Source: Micromonospora rosaria (GTDB lineage: Bacteria > Actinomycetota > Actinomycetes > Mycobacteriales > Micromonosporaceae). Taken from it: a DNA stretch of 64,000 nucleotides. The translations under genes were made by a program, and so were the position numbers. The stretch spans positions 29,446 through 93,445 of the forward strand of contig NZ_LRQV01000010.1 in assembly GCF_001567585.1 (NCBI RefSeq), written 5' to 3'. The notes beneath the pieces were generated by a model, which saw only the letters and a program-made list of their open reading frames with translations, made no database searches and was not told the origin of the DNA. Positions 15,991 to 23,911 of the stretch are shown here, one piece after another; the stretch's first letter is position 1; each line of letters begins with the position of its first letter.

Positions 15991-16821
15991 TCAGGAGAGG
16001 ACGTCGCGGACCCGTTCGCGTTCCGACTGGAACAGGCTCCAGAGGTGGTCCTCGTCCGCGTCCGGCAGGTTCTCGACCCGGCCGTAGTCGAACGGCGGTT
16101 CGGGGTCGTACTCCAGGAAGGCCTGCCCCCGGCCGGCGGCCCGCTCGCCCCACAGGCGCGCGGCCACCACCAGGGCGGCGTCCATGCCGGCGCTGACCCC
16201 GGCGCTGGTGACGATCCGCCCGTCGACGACCCAGCGGTGCCGCTTGAACCGCGCGCCGGACAGGGGCAGCTCGTCGGCGAACGCCCAGTAGGTGGTCGCC
16301 GAGCGGCCACGCAGGATCCCCGCGGCGGCCATGAGCAGCACGCCGGTGCAGATGCCGAAGGTGATGCGGCTGTGGTGGTGCGCGGCGCGGATGTAGTCCA
16401 GGATGCGCGGCTCCTGCATGAGGATGCTCGGCTGGCCCGGTCCGGGCACGACGAGCACGTCGGGTCGGGGAAGGGTGTCGTAGGTGGCGGTCGGCACCCA
16501 CTGCATGCCGCTGCCGCCGCCACCGGGGATCGGCGTCAGGTCCGGGCCGACGAAGTGCAGCCGGGCCGGTGGTCCGCCCGCGCGGCCGGTGGCGCCGAGA
16601 ACGCTCAGCGGGCCCACCAGGTCGAGGGGGACGAGCCCGTCGAAGACCAGGAAGGCGATGTCGAGCGGCTCCTCGCCGCCCACCGCCGGCCTGCGGTGCG
16701 CCGCGTCCGCCGGGGGCCGGCGGTGGGCCGTTGCCGGGCCGGCGGCGCCCACGGTGAGGCCGGTCGCGGCGAGCGCGGCCCCGATGGTCAGCAACTGTCG
16801 CCGGTTCGGGTGGTCAGGCAT
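15991..16821 (-). CDS. Exported DJ-1/PfpI superfamily protein
   Basis: 276 residues. The N terminus has NRRQLLTIGAALAATGLTVG and a likely AxA cleavage site, resembling a Tat signal. The DJ-1/PfpI domain follows: IAFLVFDGLVPLDLVGPLSV, DVLVVPGPG, and ITFGICTGVLLMAAAGIL, where the cysteine is the nucleophile-elbow residue; DGRIVTSAGVSAGMD is also conserved. Related proteins include isonitrile hydratases and GlxA-like sensors. It overlaps the end of the adjacent regulator gene by 8 bases, and that regulator has the same domain, so the two probably act in one response. Confidence 0.83.
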   Translation of the reverse strand: MPDHPNRRQLLTIGAALAATGLTVGAAGPATAHRRPPADAAHRRPAVGGEEPLDIAFLVFDGLVPLDLVGPLSVLGATGRAGGPPARLHFVGPDLTPIPGGGGSGMQWVPTATYDTLPRPDVLVVPGPGQPSILMQEPRILDYIRAAHHHSRITFGICTGVLLMAAAGILRGRSATTYWAFADELPLSGARFKRHRWVVDGRIVTSAGVSAGMDAALVVAARLWGERAAGRGQAFLEYDPEPPFDYGRVENLPDADEDHLWSLFQSERERVRDVLS

Positions 16822-17806
16822 GGGTCACACCTTTCTGTGACTGGTGGCGGTAGGCGGTCGGAGCCATCCCCACGATCCGGTGGAAGGCCTTCCGCATGGT
16901 TTCGACGTTGCGGAAGCCGCACTGCCTGGCCACGACCTCGACGGGGTCGTCGCCGGCTTCGAGGAGTTGCTGGGCCGCCTCGACGCGGATCCGCTGGACG
17001 TACTGGCCGGGCGTGGTACCCAGCACCTCGATGAACAGGCGGGACAGGTGGCGCGGGCTCAGCGCGGCACGGCCGGCCATCGCCTCCAGTGAGTGGTCCG
17101 CGTGCGGCTGCGCGGCGACCGCGTCGAGCACCGCCCGCAGCGCCGCCCGGCGTGACGACCGGACCTGGCCGCGTACCGACAGTTGCGACTGGCCGGCCGG
17201 CCGTTGCAGGAAGACCACCAGCCACTGGGCGACCTGACGGGCGAGCGCCCCGCCACGGTCGCGTTCCACCAGGGCCAGGGCGAGGTCGATACCGGCGGTG
17301 ACCCCGGCGGCGGTGTACACGTCGCCGTCGCGCACGTACATGCCGTCGGACTTGACGGTGACCTGCGGGTACCGGTCGGCCAACTCCTGGCAGGAGGCCC
17401 AGTGGGTGGTCGCCCGCCGGCCGTCGAGCAGGCCGGCCTCGGCCAGCACGAACGCGCCGATGCAGACCGACGCCACCACCGTGGACCGCTCCCGCAGCCG
17501 GCGTACCGCCTGGGCGAGGGGGGCCAGCGCGGGACTGTCCGGTGCGGGGTCGCAGCCGGCGACCAGCAGGATGTCCACCGGGCCGGTCACCGAGTCCAGG
17601 GCGGTGTCGACGCCGAGCGGTACCCCTTCCCGGGTGTGGACCGGCCGGCCGTCGGGCGAGGCCAGTCGGACGCGGTAGCCGCCAGCGCACTTCGCCGCGA
17701 GGGCGAAGACCTGCAACGGCCCGGCGACGTCCAGCAGCACCGCGCCGTCGCCCGCCGCGATGACCACGTCCCGAGCGCCGCCAGCGCGCGACGGTGAAGC
17801 TCTCAT
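16814..17806 (-). CDS. GlxA-type AraC-family regulator with DJ-1/PfpI sensor domain
   Basis: 330 residues from the ATG at 17806. The first 180 residues are a DJ-1/PfpI-like domain (DVVIAAGDGAVLLDVAGPLQ, ASVCIGAFVLAEAGLLDGRR, TAAGVTAGIDLALALVERD). The C-terminal AraC domain has MAGRAALSPRHLSRLF and the second helix-turn-helix in VEVVARQCGFRNVETMRKAF, with the family's FHRIVGMAPTAYR ending. It overlaps the exported PfpI protein gene downstream. GlxA regulators respond to quaternary amines, arginine or other metabolites; the ligand here is unknown. Confidence 0.88.
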   Translation of the reverse strand: MRASPSRAGGARDVVIAAGDGAVLLDVAGPLQVFALAAKCAGGYRVRLASPDGRPVHTREGVPLGVDTALDSVTGPVDILLVAGCDPAPDSPALAPLAQAVRRLRERSTVVASVCIGAFVLAEAGLLDGRRATTHWASCQELADRYPQVTVKSDGMYVRDGDVYTAAGVTAGIDLALALVERDRGGALARQVAQWLVVFLQRPAGQSQLSVRGQVRSSRRAALRAVLDAVAAQPHADHSLEAMAGRAALSPRHLSRLFIEVLGTTPGQYVQRIRVEAAQQLLEAGDDPVEVVARQCGFRNVETMRKAFHRIVGMAPTAYRHQSQKGVTHA

Positions 17807-17984
17807 GCAGCGAGTATCGAAGGATGCTCCGGTCCCGGACAACGACGGCCACCCCACGGTTCCGGCCATGGTCGTCCGGAACCGCAGCCCCTCGCCCGAC
17901 GACCCCGGGCAGCCCGCGCCGCCAGGTGACCGGATGGCTGCGTGTTGTCACAATGGTGGTTCGTGTGGTGGGAGGGCGGGTGTG

Positions 17985-18377
17985 ATGACCGGGGTGGAGT
18001 TGATCGTGGCGGCGTTGGCTGCCGCCGCGACGGCGGGGGTCACCAGCGGGGTTCAGGACGCCTACGGGGGGTTGAAGGGGCTGCTGGCCCGACGGTTGTC
18101 CGGCCGGGACCGGGCGGTGCGGGCCCTGGACGCGCGGGAGACCGAGCCGGGGGTGTGGCAGGCCCGTCTCGGCGCTGACCTGCGCGCTGCCGGTGCGGAC
18201 AGCGACGAGCAGGTCCTGGCGGCGGCGCGGGCGGTCCTCGCGCAGGCGGACCCGGCCGGGACCCGGGCCGGGGCGTACACGGTGACGACCAACTACGGGG
18301 CGGTGGGGCAGTTCCACGCGCCGGTGACGTTCCACCAAGGGCCGCCGGTCCCCCCGGCCCCGCCGGGGACGGTGTAG
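17985..18377 (+). CDS. Small NLR-linked effector: Bell-like N terminus and C-terminal amyloid-type motif
   Basis: 130 residues from the ATG at 17985, with GGGAGGG nine bases upstream. Residues 1-38 form a hydrophobic Ala-rich helix followed by VQDAYGGLKGLLARRL, the pattern I associate with the bacterial Bell domain, a helical membrane-targeting cell-death domain analogous to fungal HeLo/HET-S. Residues 40-95 are helical. Residues 103-118 are a short Gly-rich motif, NYGAVGQFHAPVTFHQ, then a Pro tail. The next gene, an NB-ARC/TPR protein, starts 38 bases later and carries a close copy of the motif at its own N terminus. This suggests amyloid-templated activation of this protein as the executioner. 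That mechanism is inferred. Confidence 0.7.
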   Translation: MTGVELIVAALAAAATAGVTSGVQDAYGGLKGLLARRLSGRDRAVRALDARETEPGVWQARLGADLRAAGADSDEQVLAAARAVLAQADPAGTRAGAYTVTTNYGAVGQFHAPVTFHQGPPVPPAPPGTV

Positions 18378-18415
18378 GGTCGCCCGTCTCCGGTACCACC
18401 GACCCGCCGGTCGCG

Positions 18416-21013
18416 GTGGCGGCCAGCTCGGGTGCGGCCGGCGTCTTCTACGCGCCGGTGACGATCAACGCCCGTGCTCTGGTGTCCTGGCCGCACCGGG
18501 TCGGCGCGGTGCCGCCGCAGGCGCACCGCCGGCAGGAACGCCCCGCCGATCGGTTGCTCGACGCCCCGTCGACCGGGGACGGTGGTGGGGCGTGTCAGGT
18601 GGTGACCGGTCTCGGTGGAGTCGGCAAGACCCAGCTCGCCGCCGGGCTGGTGCACCGGCTGTGGCACGCCGGGAAGGTGGACCTGCTGGTGTGGGTGTCG
18701 GCGACCTCCCGACCGGCGGTGGTGACGGCCTACGCCCAGGCGGCCACCGACGTCACCGGGGCGGAGGACGCCGACCCCGAGCAGGCGGTCCTCCGGTTCC
18801 TGGGCTGGCTGGCGACCACGACCCGGCGGTGGCTGGTCGTCCTCGACGACGTCGAGGACCCCACCGACCTGCGCGGCCTGTGGCCGCCGCGCACCGGGGC
18901 GGGTCGGACGGTGGTCACCACCCGCCGGGTCGACAGCGCCCTGACCGCCGGCCGGCAGCACATCACCGTCGACGTGTTCACGCCGGAGGAGTCCACGGAC
19001 TATCTCACCGGGAAGCTCGGCGGTGATCCGGGCCGGCTGGCGCAGGCCGCCGACCTCGCCGACGACCTCGGGCACCTTCCGCTGGCGCTGGCGCAGGCCG
19101 CCGCGTACATCCTCGACCGCAGAAGCATGACCTGCGCCGGCTACCGCCGCCGCCTGGCCGACCGGCGTCGACAGTTGGGCGCGCTGGCTCCTGGCGTCCT
19201 GCCCGACGACCATCCCCACGCGGTCGCGGTGACCTGGTCACTGTCCATCGAACGCGCCGACACGCTCCCCCCTGCGGGACTGACCCGTCCGGTACTGGAA
19301 CTCGTTGCCCTGCTCGACCCGAACGGCATACCCGCCGAGGTGCTCACCGCCCCCGCCGTCCTGGACCACCTCGCTGTCCGCACCGGTGAGCCGGTCGAGG
19401 CCGACGACGTCACCGACGCGCTGGACAACCTGGCCCGGCTCAGCCTCGCCACCCTCGACGAGAGCACCGGCGTTGTCCGGGCGCACCGGCTCCTCCAACG
19501 CGTCGTCCGGGAATCCGAGGAGGCTGTCGACTTTGAGCAGGCCACCGCACGGGCTGTCGCCGTCGCCACCGCACTGCTCACCATCTGGCCCGAGGTCGAA
19601 CGCGATCGCGAACACGCACAGACCCTTCGCGACAACACCATCGCTCTGCACACCACCACCGGGTCACTGCTCTGGAGCACCGTTGGGGGCGGGCACCCGG
19701 TGCTGTTCGAAGCCGGCCACAGTTTCGGCCACACGGGTCAGGTCCTTGCCGCCGGCCGCTACTTCCAGACCCTGTACGACACCGCCACCGCGCAGCTCGG
19801 GGCTGAGCATCCGGACACCCTGAGCGCCCGTGCCTACCTCGCCGCCTGGCTCGGTCGCGCCGGGGACGAGCTGGGTGCGGTGTCAGCCCTCGGCGAGTTG
19901 CTCGCCGACGCCCTGCGGGTCCTGGGCCCGGATGATCCGACCACCCTGATGATCCGCGGCCACCTCGCCTTCTTCCGTTCCTACGCCGGGGATCCGGCGG
20001 GGGTGGCCTCGACGTACGAGGAGCTGCTCGCCGATGCCGTGCGGGTGTGGGGCCCTGACGATCCGACCACGCTGACCATCCGCCTCAACCTGGCCGGCTC
20101 ACGCGGTGAGGCCGGGGATGTGGCAGGTGCGCTCTCGGCCCACGAGGAGTTGCTCGCCGATGCCCTGCGCGTGCTCGATCCCGATGATCCGTTGCTGCTG
20201 GCCATCCGCGTCAACACGACCGCCTGGATCGGTGAGGCCGGAGACGCGGCAGGCGCGGCGTCCACCTTCGAGGAACTGTGCACAGAGTTCCTGCGGGTGC
20301 TCGGCCCGGACCATCCGGACACCCTGGCTGCTCGTCACGCCCTCGCCACCTGGCGGGGTGAGGCTGGGGACGCGGCAGGCGCCACGGCAGCCTTCGAGGA
20401 ACTGCTCGGGGATCTCCGGCGGGTGCTCGGCCCGGACCATCCGAACACGCTGACCGCTCGGGGCCACCTCGCCAACTGGCACGGTCGTGCCGGGGACGCG
20501 GCAGGTGCGGCGGCAGCCTACGAGGAACTGGTCGTCGATGACCTCCGAGTGTTCGGCCCCGACCATCAGAACACGCTCTCCGCCCGTAACAACCTCGCGG
20601 CCTGGCGCGGTGAGGCTGGAGACGTCGTGGGCGCGATGTCGGCCCACGAGGAGCTACTCGCTGACGTCCTGCGGCTGCTCGGCCCCGACCAGTGGCTCAC
20701 GCTGGCCGTTCGGGAACGGCTCGCCGGCTGGCGTGGCCGGGTCGGCGACGCGGCGGGGGCGGCGGCAGCCTACGAGGAACTGGTCGTCGACCGGCTGCGG
20801 GTGTTCGGCCCGGACCATCCGGACACCCTGGTCGCTCGGGCCCTCCACGCCAACTGGCGTGGTCTCGCCGGGGACGCGGCGGGCGCCGCCTCGGCTTACG
20901 ACGAGCTGCTTGCTGACGCCCTGCGAGTCCTCGGCCCGGACCACCCGCACACGCCGATCTTCACCGCCAAGCGAGCCAGGTGGCGCGCCGCGGCCGCGCG
21001 TCCCGGCCCCTGA
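18416..21013 (+). CDS. NLR-like STAND protein: amyloid-type motif, NB-ARC ATPase, TPR repeats
   Basis: 865 residues from a GTG. Residues 6-17 (GAAGVFYAPVTI) match the effector motif GAVGQFHAPVTF at 8 of 12 positions. The NB-ARC domain follows: Walker A GLGGVGKTQLA (65-75), Walker B RWLVVLDDV, sensor-like GRTVVTTRR and GLPL-type LGHLPLALAQAAA. From about residue 455 the protein is a TPR array of roughly 42-residue units, each with a variant of VLGPDHPDTLxAR and GDAAGA..AYEELL (kinesin-light-chain-like TPR). By analogy with other NLRs the repeats sense a ligand, the ATPase oligomerises, and the N-terminal motif recruits the upstream effector. The neighbours and motif support a cell-death or antiphage module. 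Confidence 0.85.
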   Translation: MAASSGAAGVFYAPVTINARALVSWPHRVGAVPPQAHRRQERPADRLLDAPSTGDGGGACQVVTGLGGVGKTQLAAGLVHRLWHAGKVDLLVWVSATSRPAVVTAYAQAATDVTGAEDADPEQAVLRFLGWLATTTRRWLVVLDDVEDPTDLRGLWPPRTGAGRTVVTTRRVDSALTAGRQHITVDVFTPEESTDYLTGKLGGDPGRLAQAADLADDLGHLPLALAQAAAYILDRRSMTCAGYRRRLADRRRQLGALAPGVLPDDHPHAVAVTWSLSIERADTLPPAGLTRPVLELVALLDPNGIPAEVLTAPAVLDHLAVRTGEPVEADDVTDALDNLARLSLATLDESTGVVRAHRLLQRVVRESEEAVDFEQATARAVAVATALLTIWPEVERDREHAQTLRDNTIALHTTTGSLLWSTVGGGHPVLFEAGHSFGHTGQVLAAGRYFQTLYDTATAQLGAEHPDTLSARAYLAAWLGRAGDELGAVSALGELLADALRVLGPDDPTTLMIRGHLAFFRSYAGDPAGVASTYEELLADAVRVWGPDDPTTLTIRLNLAGSRGEAGDVAGALSAHEELLADALRVLDPDDPLLLAIRVNTTAWIGEAGDAAGAASTFEELCTEFLRVLGPDHPDTLAARHALATWRGEAGDAAGATAAFEELLGDLRRVLGPDHPNTLTARGHLANWHGRAGDAAGAAAAYEELVVDDLRVFGPDHQNTLSARNNLAAWRGEAGDVVGAMSAHEELLADVLRLLGPDQWLTLAVRERLAGWRGRVGDAAGAAAAYEELVVDRLRVFGPDHPDTLVARALHANWRGLAGDAAGAASAYDELLADALRVLGPDHPHTPIFTAKRARWRAAAARPGP
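19800..20990 (+). repeat. About nine 126-bp tandem units encoding TPR repeats
   Basis: Within the NLR gene, units of about 126 bp recur, recognisable by GGCCCGGACCATCCGGACAC-type stretches (for example around 20290, 20422, 20806) and GACGCGGCAGGxGCGGCG. Protein units keep the frame LGPDHP..T and GDAAGA. The close nucleotide similarity suggests recent homogenisation, and possible expansion or contraction of the sensor domain. Confidence 0.75.
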
Positions 21014-21087
21014 CCCGGTGCGGTCATCTCCTGGGAGGTCTCAGCGGCTGCCCGCCCCGGCCAGGTCGCGCCGGCCGGTACGCCGAT

Positions 21088-21116
21088 GCCGGCGTCACCG
21101 CAGCGGTGACGCCGGC
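21088..21116. terminator. Bidirectional hairpin terminator
   Basis: A perfect 12-bp stem (21088-21099 with 21105-21116) lies between the convergent NLR gene (ends 21013) and the PL9 pectate lyase gene (ends 21131). Confidence 0.75.
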
Positions 21117-21130
21117 GTCGACTGTGCTCG

Positions 21131-22813
21131 TTACGGGGTGACCACCCGGCCGCCGAAGGTCACCACGAGCCGACCGTCGGAGGCGAAGGACCAGCCCAGG
21201 GCACCGGAGTACGCGGAGCAGCGGGAGCCGTTGGTGCCGGACCAGAACTGGTTCGAGCTGTCGGCGTTGCCGACGATCCGGTCGTTCGAGCCGCTGTCGC
21301 AGGAGGTGTTGTTCCGGAACACCGAGGAGCCGCCGTCGAAGTTGAAGTTGCGCTCGGTGTTGCCGATGTTGGCGTTGTTCGACACCGTCATCGTGCCCGG
21401 GTTGCGGTTGTAGGTGAACCCGTGCTTGCCGTTGTCGTAGGCGATGTTGCCCCGGATGGTGTGGTTCACCGCGATGTCCTCGCCGCCGAGCTTGAAGCCG
21501 TTGCGGTCACCGTTGCCGGCCTGACCGCCGTTGCTCAGGGTGCCGTTGCCGAAGGCGAGGGAGTGCTCGACGACCACCGCGCCGATGGCCCCGGTGTCGC
21601 TCTTCGTGTAGAGGTCGTAGCCGTCGTCGATGTTGTTGTGGGCCACGGTGTAGCGGAAGATGTTGCCGGGGCCGACGGTGAGCTTCGGGGCGAAGCCGTC
21701 GGCGTCCTCACCGTCGGAGTCGACGTTGTCGTGCGACACCGTGCTGACCACGAGGTTGTTGGAGGGCCACTGGTCGCGGGGCGCGTCGGCGATCAGCCGC
21801 GAGAGTTGCAGCCCCGAGTCCCGGTTGTGGCGGGTCACCACACGCTCGATGATGTTGTTGTTGCCGGCGAGCAGGATGCCGTTGTCCCCGGCCCGCTCGA
21901 CGATGATGCCCCGGACGTGCCAGTACGATCCGCCGATCGCGAGGCCGCGGTTGGCCGGGTCCTCGCTCTGCGCCGAGAAGTTCAGGATCGGGGTCTCACC
22001 CGAGTACGCGAAGATGTTCTTGCGCGCGTTCGACGTGCCGTTGTTGTTCTGGGCGATGGTGATGGTCTGCGAGTAGCGGTAGGTGCCGCCGCGCACGAAG
22101 ATCGTCCCGCCGGCGGGGATCCGGGTGATCGCGGAGGTGAGCGTCGTCGGGTTCGCCAGGGTTCCGGCCGCGCTGTCGGTGCCGGTCGGCGCCACGTACA
22201 GGGTGTTGCCCGACGGCGGCGGGGTCGTCGGCGGGGGCGTGGTCGGCGGCGGGGTGGTCGGCGGGGGCGTGGTCGGCGGCGGGGTGGTCGGCGGGGTCGT
22301 CGTGCCCGAGGCGTACGTCTCGAACTCGGCGATCCTCGGCGTGCCGTTCGCGCTGGTGATCTCGAAGTTGATCTTGCGCAGCGAGGTGGCGGCGAAGGTG
22401 ATGGTCCCGGCCCCGGTACCGGTACCGCTGGCCAGGGTGGCCCCGGTGTCGTTGTTGACCAGTCGCCAGGCGCCCACGACCCCGACCGCGCCGGCCGCCT
22501 CGCGGATGGTGACCGAGGCCACCGTGGTGGCGGACCCCCACTTGACCGAGATGCGCCCGGTCGAGCCGGACGGCGACCAGTAGGTGCTCATGTTGCCGTC
22601 GAGCACGTTGCCGTAGCTGGTGCCGCCACCCTTGCTGGAGCCGTCGGAGCCGGCCCCGAGACTGAGGTTGGTCTCGTTGGCGCTGACCGACGCGGCGGCG
22701 GGGGCGTCCGTCGCGCCCGACGCCTGGGCCACCGGCAGCGCCGCAGCCACCGCGGCTGCGGCGGCCACGGCGGTGCCGCCGGCAAGAAGCCTGTGTCGCA
22801 CTGCAGTTCTCAC
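21131..22813 (-). CDS. Secreted family PL9 pectate lyase with N-terminal discoidin-like module
   Basis: 560 residues from the GTG at 22813 (GAGGAG upstream). Order: a signal peptide ending in an Ala-rich region; a discoidin-like (F5/8C-type) carbohydrate-binding module (about 48-165; NLSLGAGSDGSS..TYWSPSGSTG); a linker of TTPPP units; then a right-handed beta-helix. The beta-helix contains DADGFAPKLTVGPGN and NIDDGYDLYTKSD, the calcium and catalytic region of PL9 lyases. It should cleave polygalacturonate by beta-elimination outside the cell. An operator-like palindrome at 22935 is shared with the PL3 gene at 56 kb. Confidence 0.9.
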   Translation of the reverse strand: MRTAVRHRLLAGGTAVAAAAAVAAALPVAQASGATDAPAAASVSANETNLSLGAGSDGSSKGGGTSYGNVLDGNMSTYWSPSGSTGRISVKWGSATTVASVTIREAAGAVGVVGAWRLVNNDTGATLASGTGTGAGTITFAATSLRKINFEITSANGTPRIAEFETYASGTTTPPTTPPPTTPPPTTPPPTTPPPTTPPPSGNTLYVAPTGTDSAAGTLANPTTLTSAITRIPAGGTIFVRGGTYRYSQTITIAQNNNGTSNARKNIFAYSGETPILNFSAQSEDPANRGLAIGGSYWHVRGIIVERAGDNGILLAGNNNIIERVVTRHNRDSGLQLSRLIADAPRDQWPSNNLVVSTVSHDNVDSDGEDADGFAPKLTVGPGNIFRYTVAHNNIDDGYDLYTKSDTGAIGAVVVEHSLAFGNGTLSNGGQAGNGDRNGFKLGGEDIAVNHTIRGNIAYDNGKHGFTYNRNPGTMTVSNNANIGNTERNFNFDGGSSVFRNNTSCDSGSNDRIVGNADSSNQFWSGTNGSRCSAYSGALGWSFASDGRLVVTFGGRVVTP

Positions 22814-22934
22814 TGTTGGACTCCTCAGGTGGGGGTACGGCGCGGGGGCACTGCCTCTCCAGCCCGACACCGCGTGGCTACGTGTCCGTCTTCAGCCCGT
22901 CCATAGAGCGAAACATCGATGTAATACCAGGCTA

Positions 22935-22948
22935 GGAAAGCGCTTGCC
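22935..22948. promoter_or_regulatory. LacI-type operator upstream of the PL9 gene
   Basis: GGAAAGCGCTTGCC is one mismatch from the perfect palindrome GGAAAGCGCTTTCC found upstream of the PL3 lyase gene. The central GCGC-containing palindrome is typical of LacI-family sugar regulators. It lies about 122 bp upstream of the PL9 start. Confidence 0.65.
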
Positions 22949-23067
22949 GCGCCACAAGTGTTGGAGACGTGCAGTTTTGTTGCAGCCCGGTCGGAGATCC
23001 GCACGGCGCATCAGCGGAGGGCGCGCGACTACGGCGGACCACCCGGGGCGACATGATGCGCACGAGC

Positions 23068-23107
23068 GACATACCTGCCGGGTATAAATATGCCTCTCAG
23101 GTATGTC
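23068..23107. repeat. 10-bp perfect inverted repeat flanking an AT-rich core
   Basis: GACATACCTG (23068-23077) and CAGGTATGTC (23098-23107) are exact reverse complements with a 20-bp spacer containing TATAAATAT. It lies between the PL9 promoter and the end of the YdeI-family gene, so it could be an operator or a terminator. The remainder of 22949-23213 shows nothing else. Confidence 0.6.
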
Positions 23108-23213
23108 ACCCCAACGGCATCATGCCGGCCGGCTGGTCACCCTCCGTAGCGCGGCCGGCGAGCCGAGCACCCCTCGCGGGCGGCCTACATCCGGGCTGGT
23201 CGACGTGGTGTCG

Positions 23214-23834
23214 TCACCGTGGCTGACCGGAGGGCGAGGTCGCCGGGGTGGCCTTCTGCGGGAAGATCGTCTCGTGGCGGGCCAGCATGGCGACGAACTC
23301 GCCGATCTTCCGCTCCCGGGTCTGCGCCCGTTTGACGGCGTTGAGACGGTGGATGAGAGCGAACCGGTTGGTCTTGGTGAGCACGTCGAACATGGCCTGG
23401 GCGGCGGGGACGGCGGCGATGGCGGCGAGCAGGTCGGCCGGCACCTCGGCCTCCGACGGCGGGGCGTAGGCGGCTGCCCACCGCCCGTCCGCCTGGGCGG
23501 CCTCCACGGCGGCCCGGCCCGGGGGCAGCATCCGCCCCTGCGCCTCCAGCCGGGCCACGTGGCCGACGTTGCGCTGTGACCAGGAACTGCGCGGCCGACG
23601 AGGGGTGAACCGGATCCAGGAGATGTCCTGATCCCCCTTACGGGCCTGCCCGTCGATCCAGCCGAAGCAGAGAGCCTCGTCGACCGCCTGCTGCCAGGTC
23701 AGGGTCGTGACCGTGCCGCCCTTCCTGGTCAGCGCGAGCCACACACCGGGCGACGTGCCGTGGTGGGCCGACAGCCACCCGCGCAGCGCGTCGGCGTCCA
23801 CGACGATCAACTCATCCAGCTCGACGCTCGCCAT
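23214..23834 (-). CDS. YdeI/OmpD-associated family protein
   Basis: 206 residues. The conserved N-terminal portion WLSAHHGTSPGVWLALTRKG, WQQAVDEALCFGWIDGQARK, and IRFTPRRPRSSWSQRN is diagnostic for this family, and the C-terminal helical part (FDVLTKTNRFALIHRLNAVK...ARHETIFPQK) is the OmdA-like segment. Family members have been linked to resistance to cationic peptides in enterobacteria, but the biochemical role is unknown and actinomycete copies are common. It is monocistronic, with a strong hairpin just 5' of its start. Confidence 0.85.
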   Translation of the reverse strand: MASVELDELIVVDADALRGWLSAHHGTSPGVWLALTRKGGTVTTLTWQQAVDEALCFGWIDGQARKGDQDISWIRFTPRRPRSSWSQRNVGHVARLEAQGRMLPPGRAAVEAAQADGRWAAAYAPPSEAEVPADLLAAIAAVPAAQAMFDVLTKTNRFALIHRLNAVKRAQTRERKIGEFVAMLARHETIFPQKATPATSPSGQPR

Positions 23835-23837
23835 GAC

Positions 23838-23873
23838 GGCAGGTTACTGCGGCCGTGGCCGCAGTAACCTGCC
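23838..23873. terminator. 17-bp perfect hairpin between two minus-strand genes
   Basis: GGCAGGTTACTGCGGCC (23838-23854) pairs perfectly with 23857-23873, leaving a two-base gap. It lies after the stop of the histidine kinase gene (23912) and immediately before the YdeI-family start (23834). It may terminate the kinase transcript or serve as an operator for the next gene. Confidence 0.6.
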
Positions 23874-23911
23874 GCCGGTCGGCGAGGGCACCAACCAGGC
23901 CCCGTCAGCGG

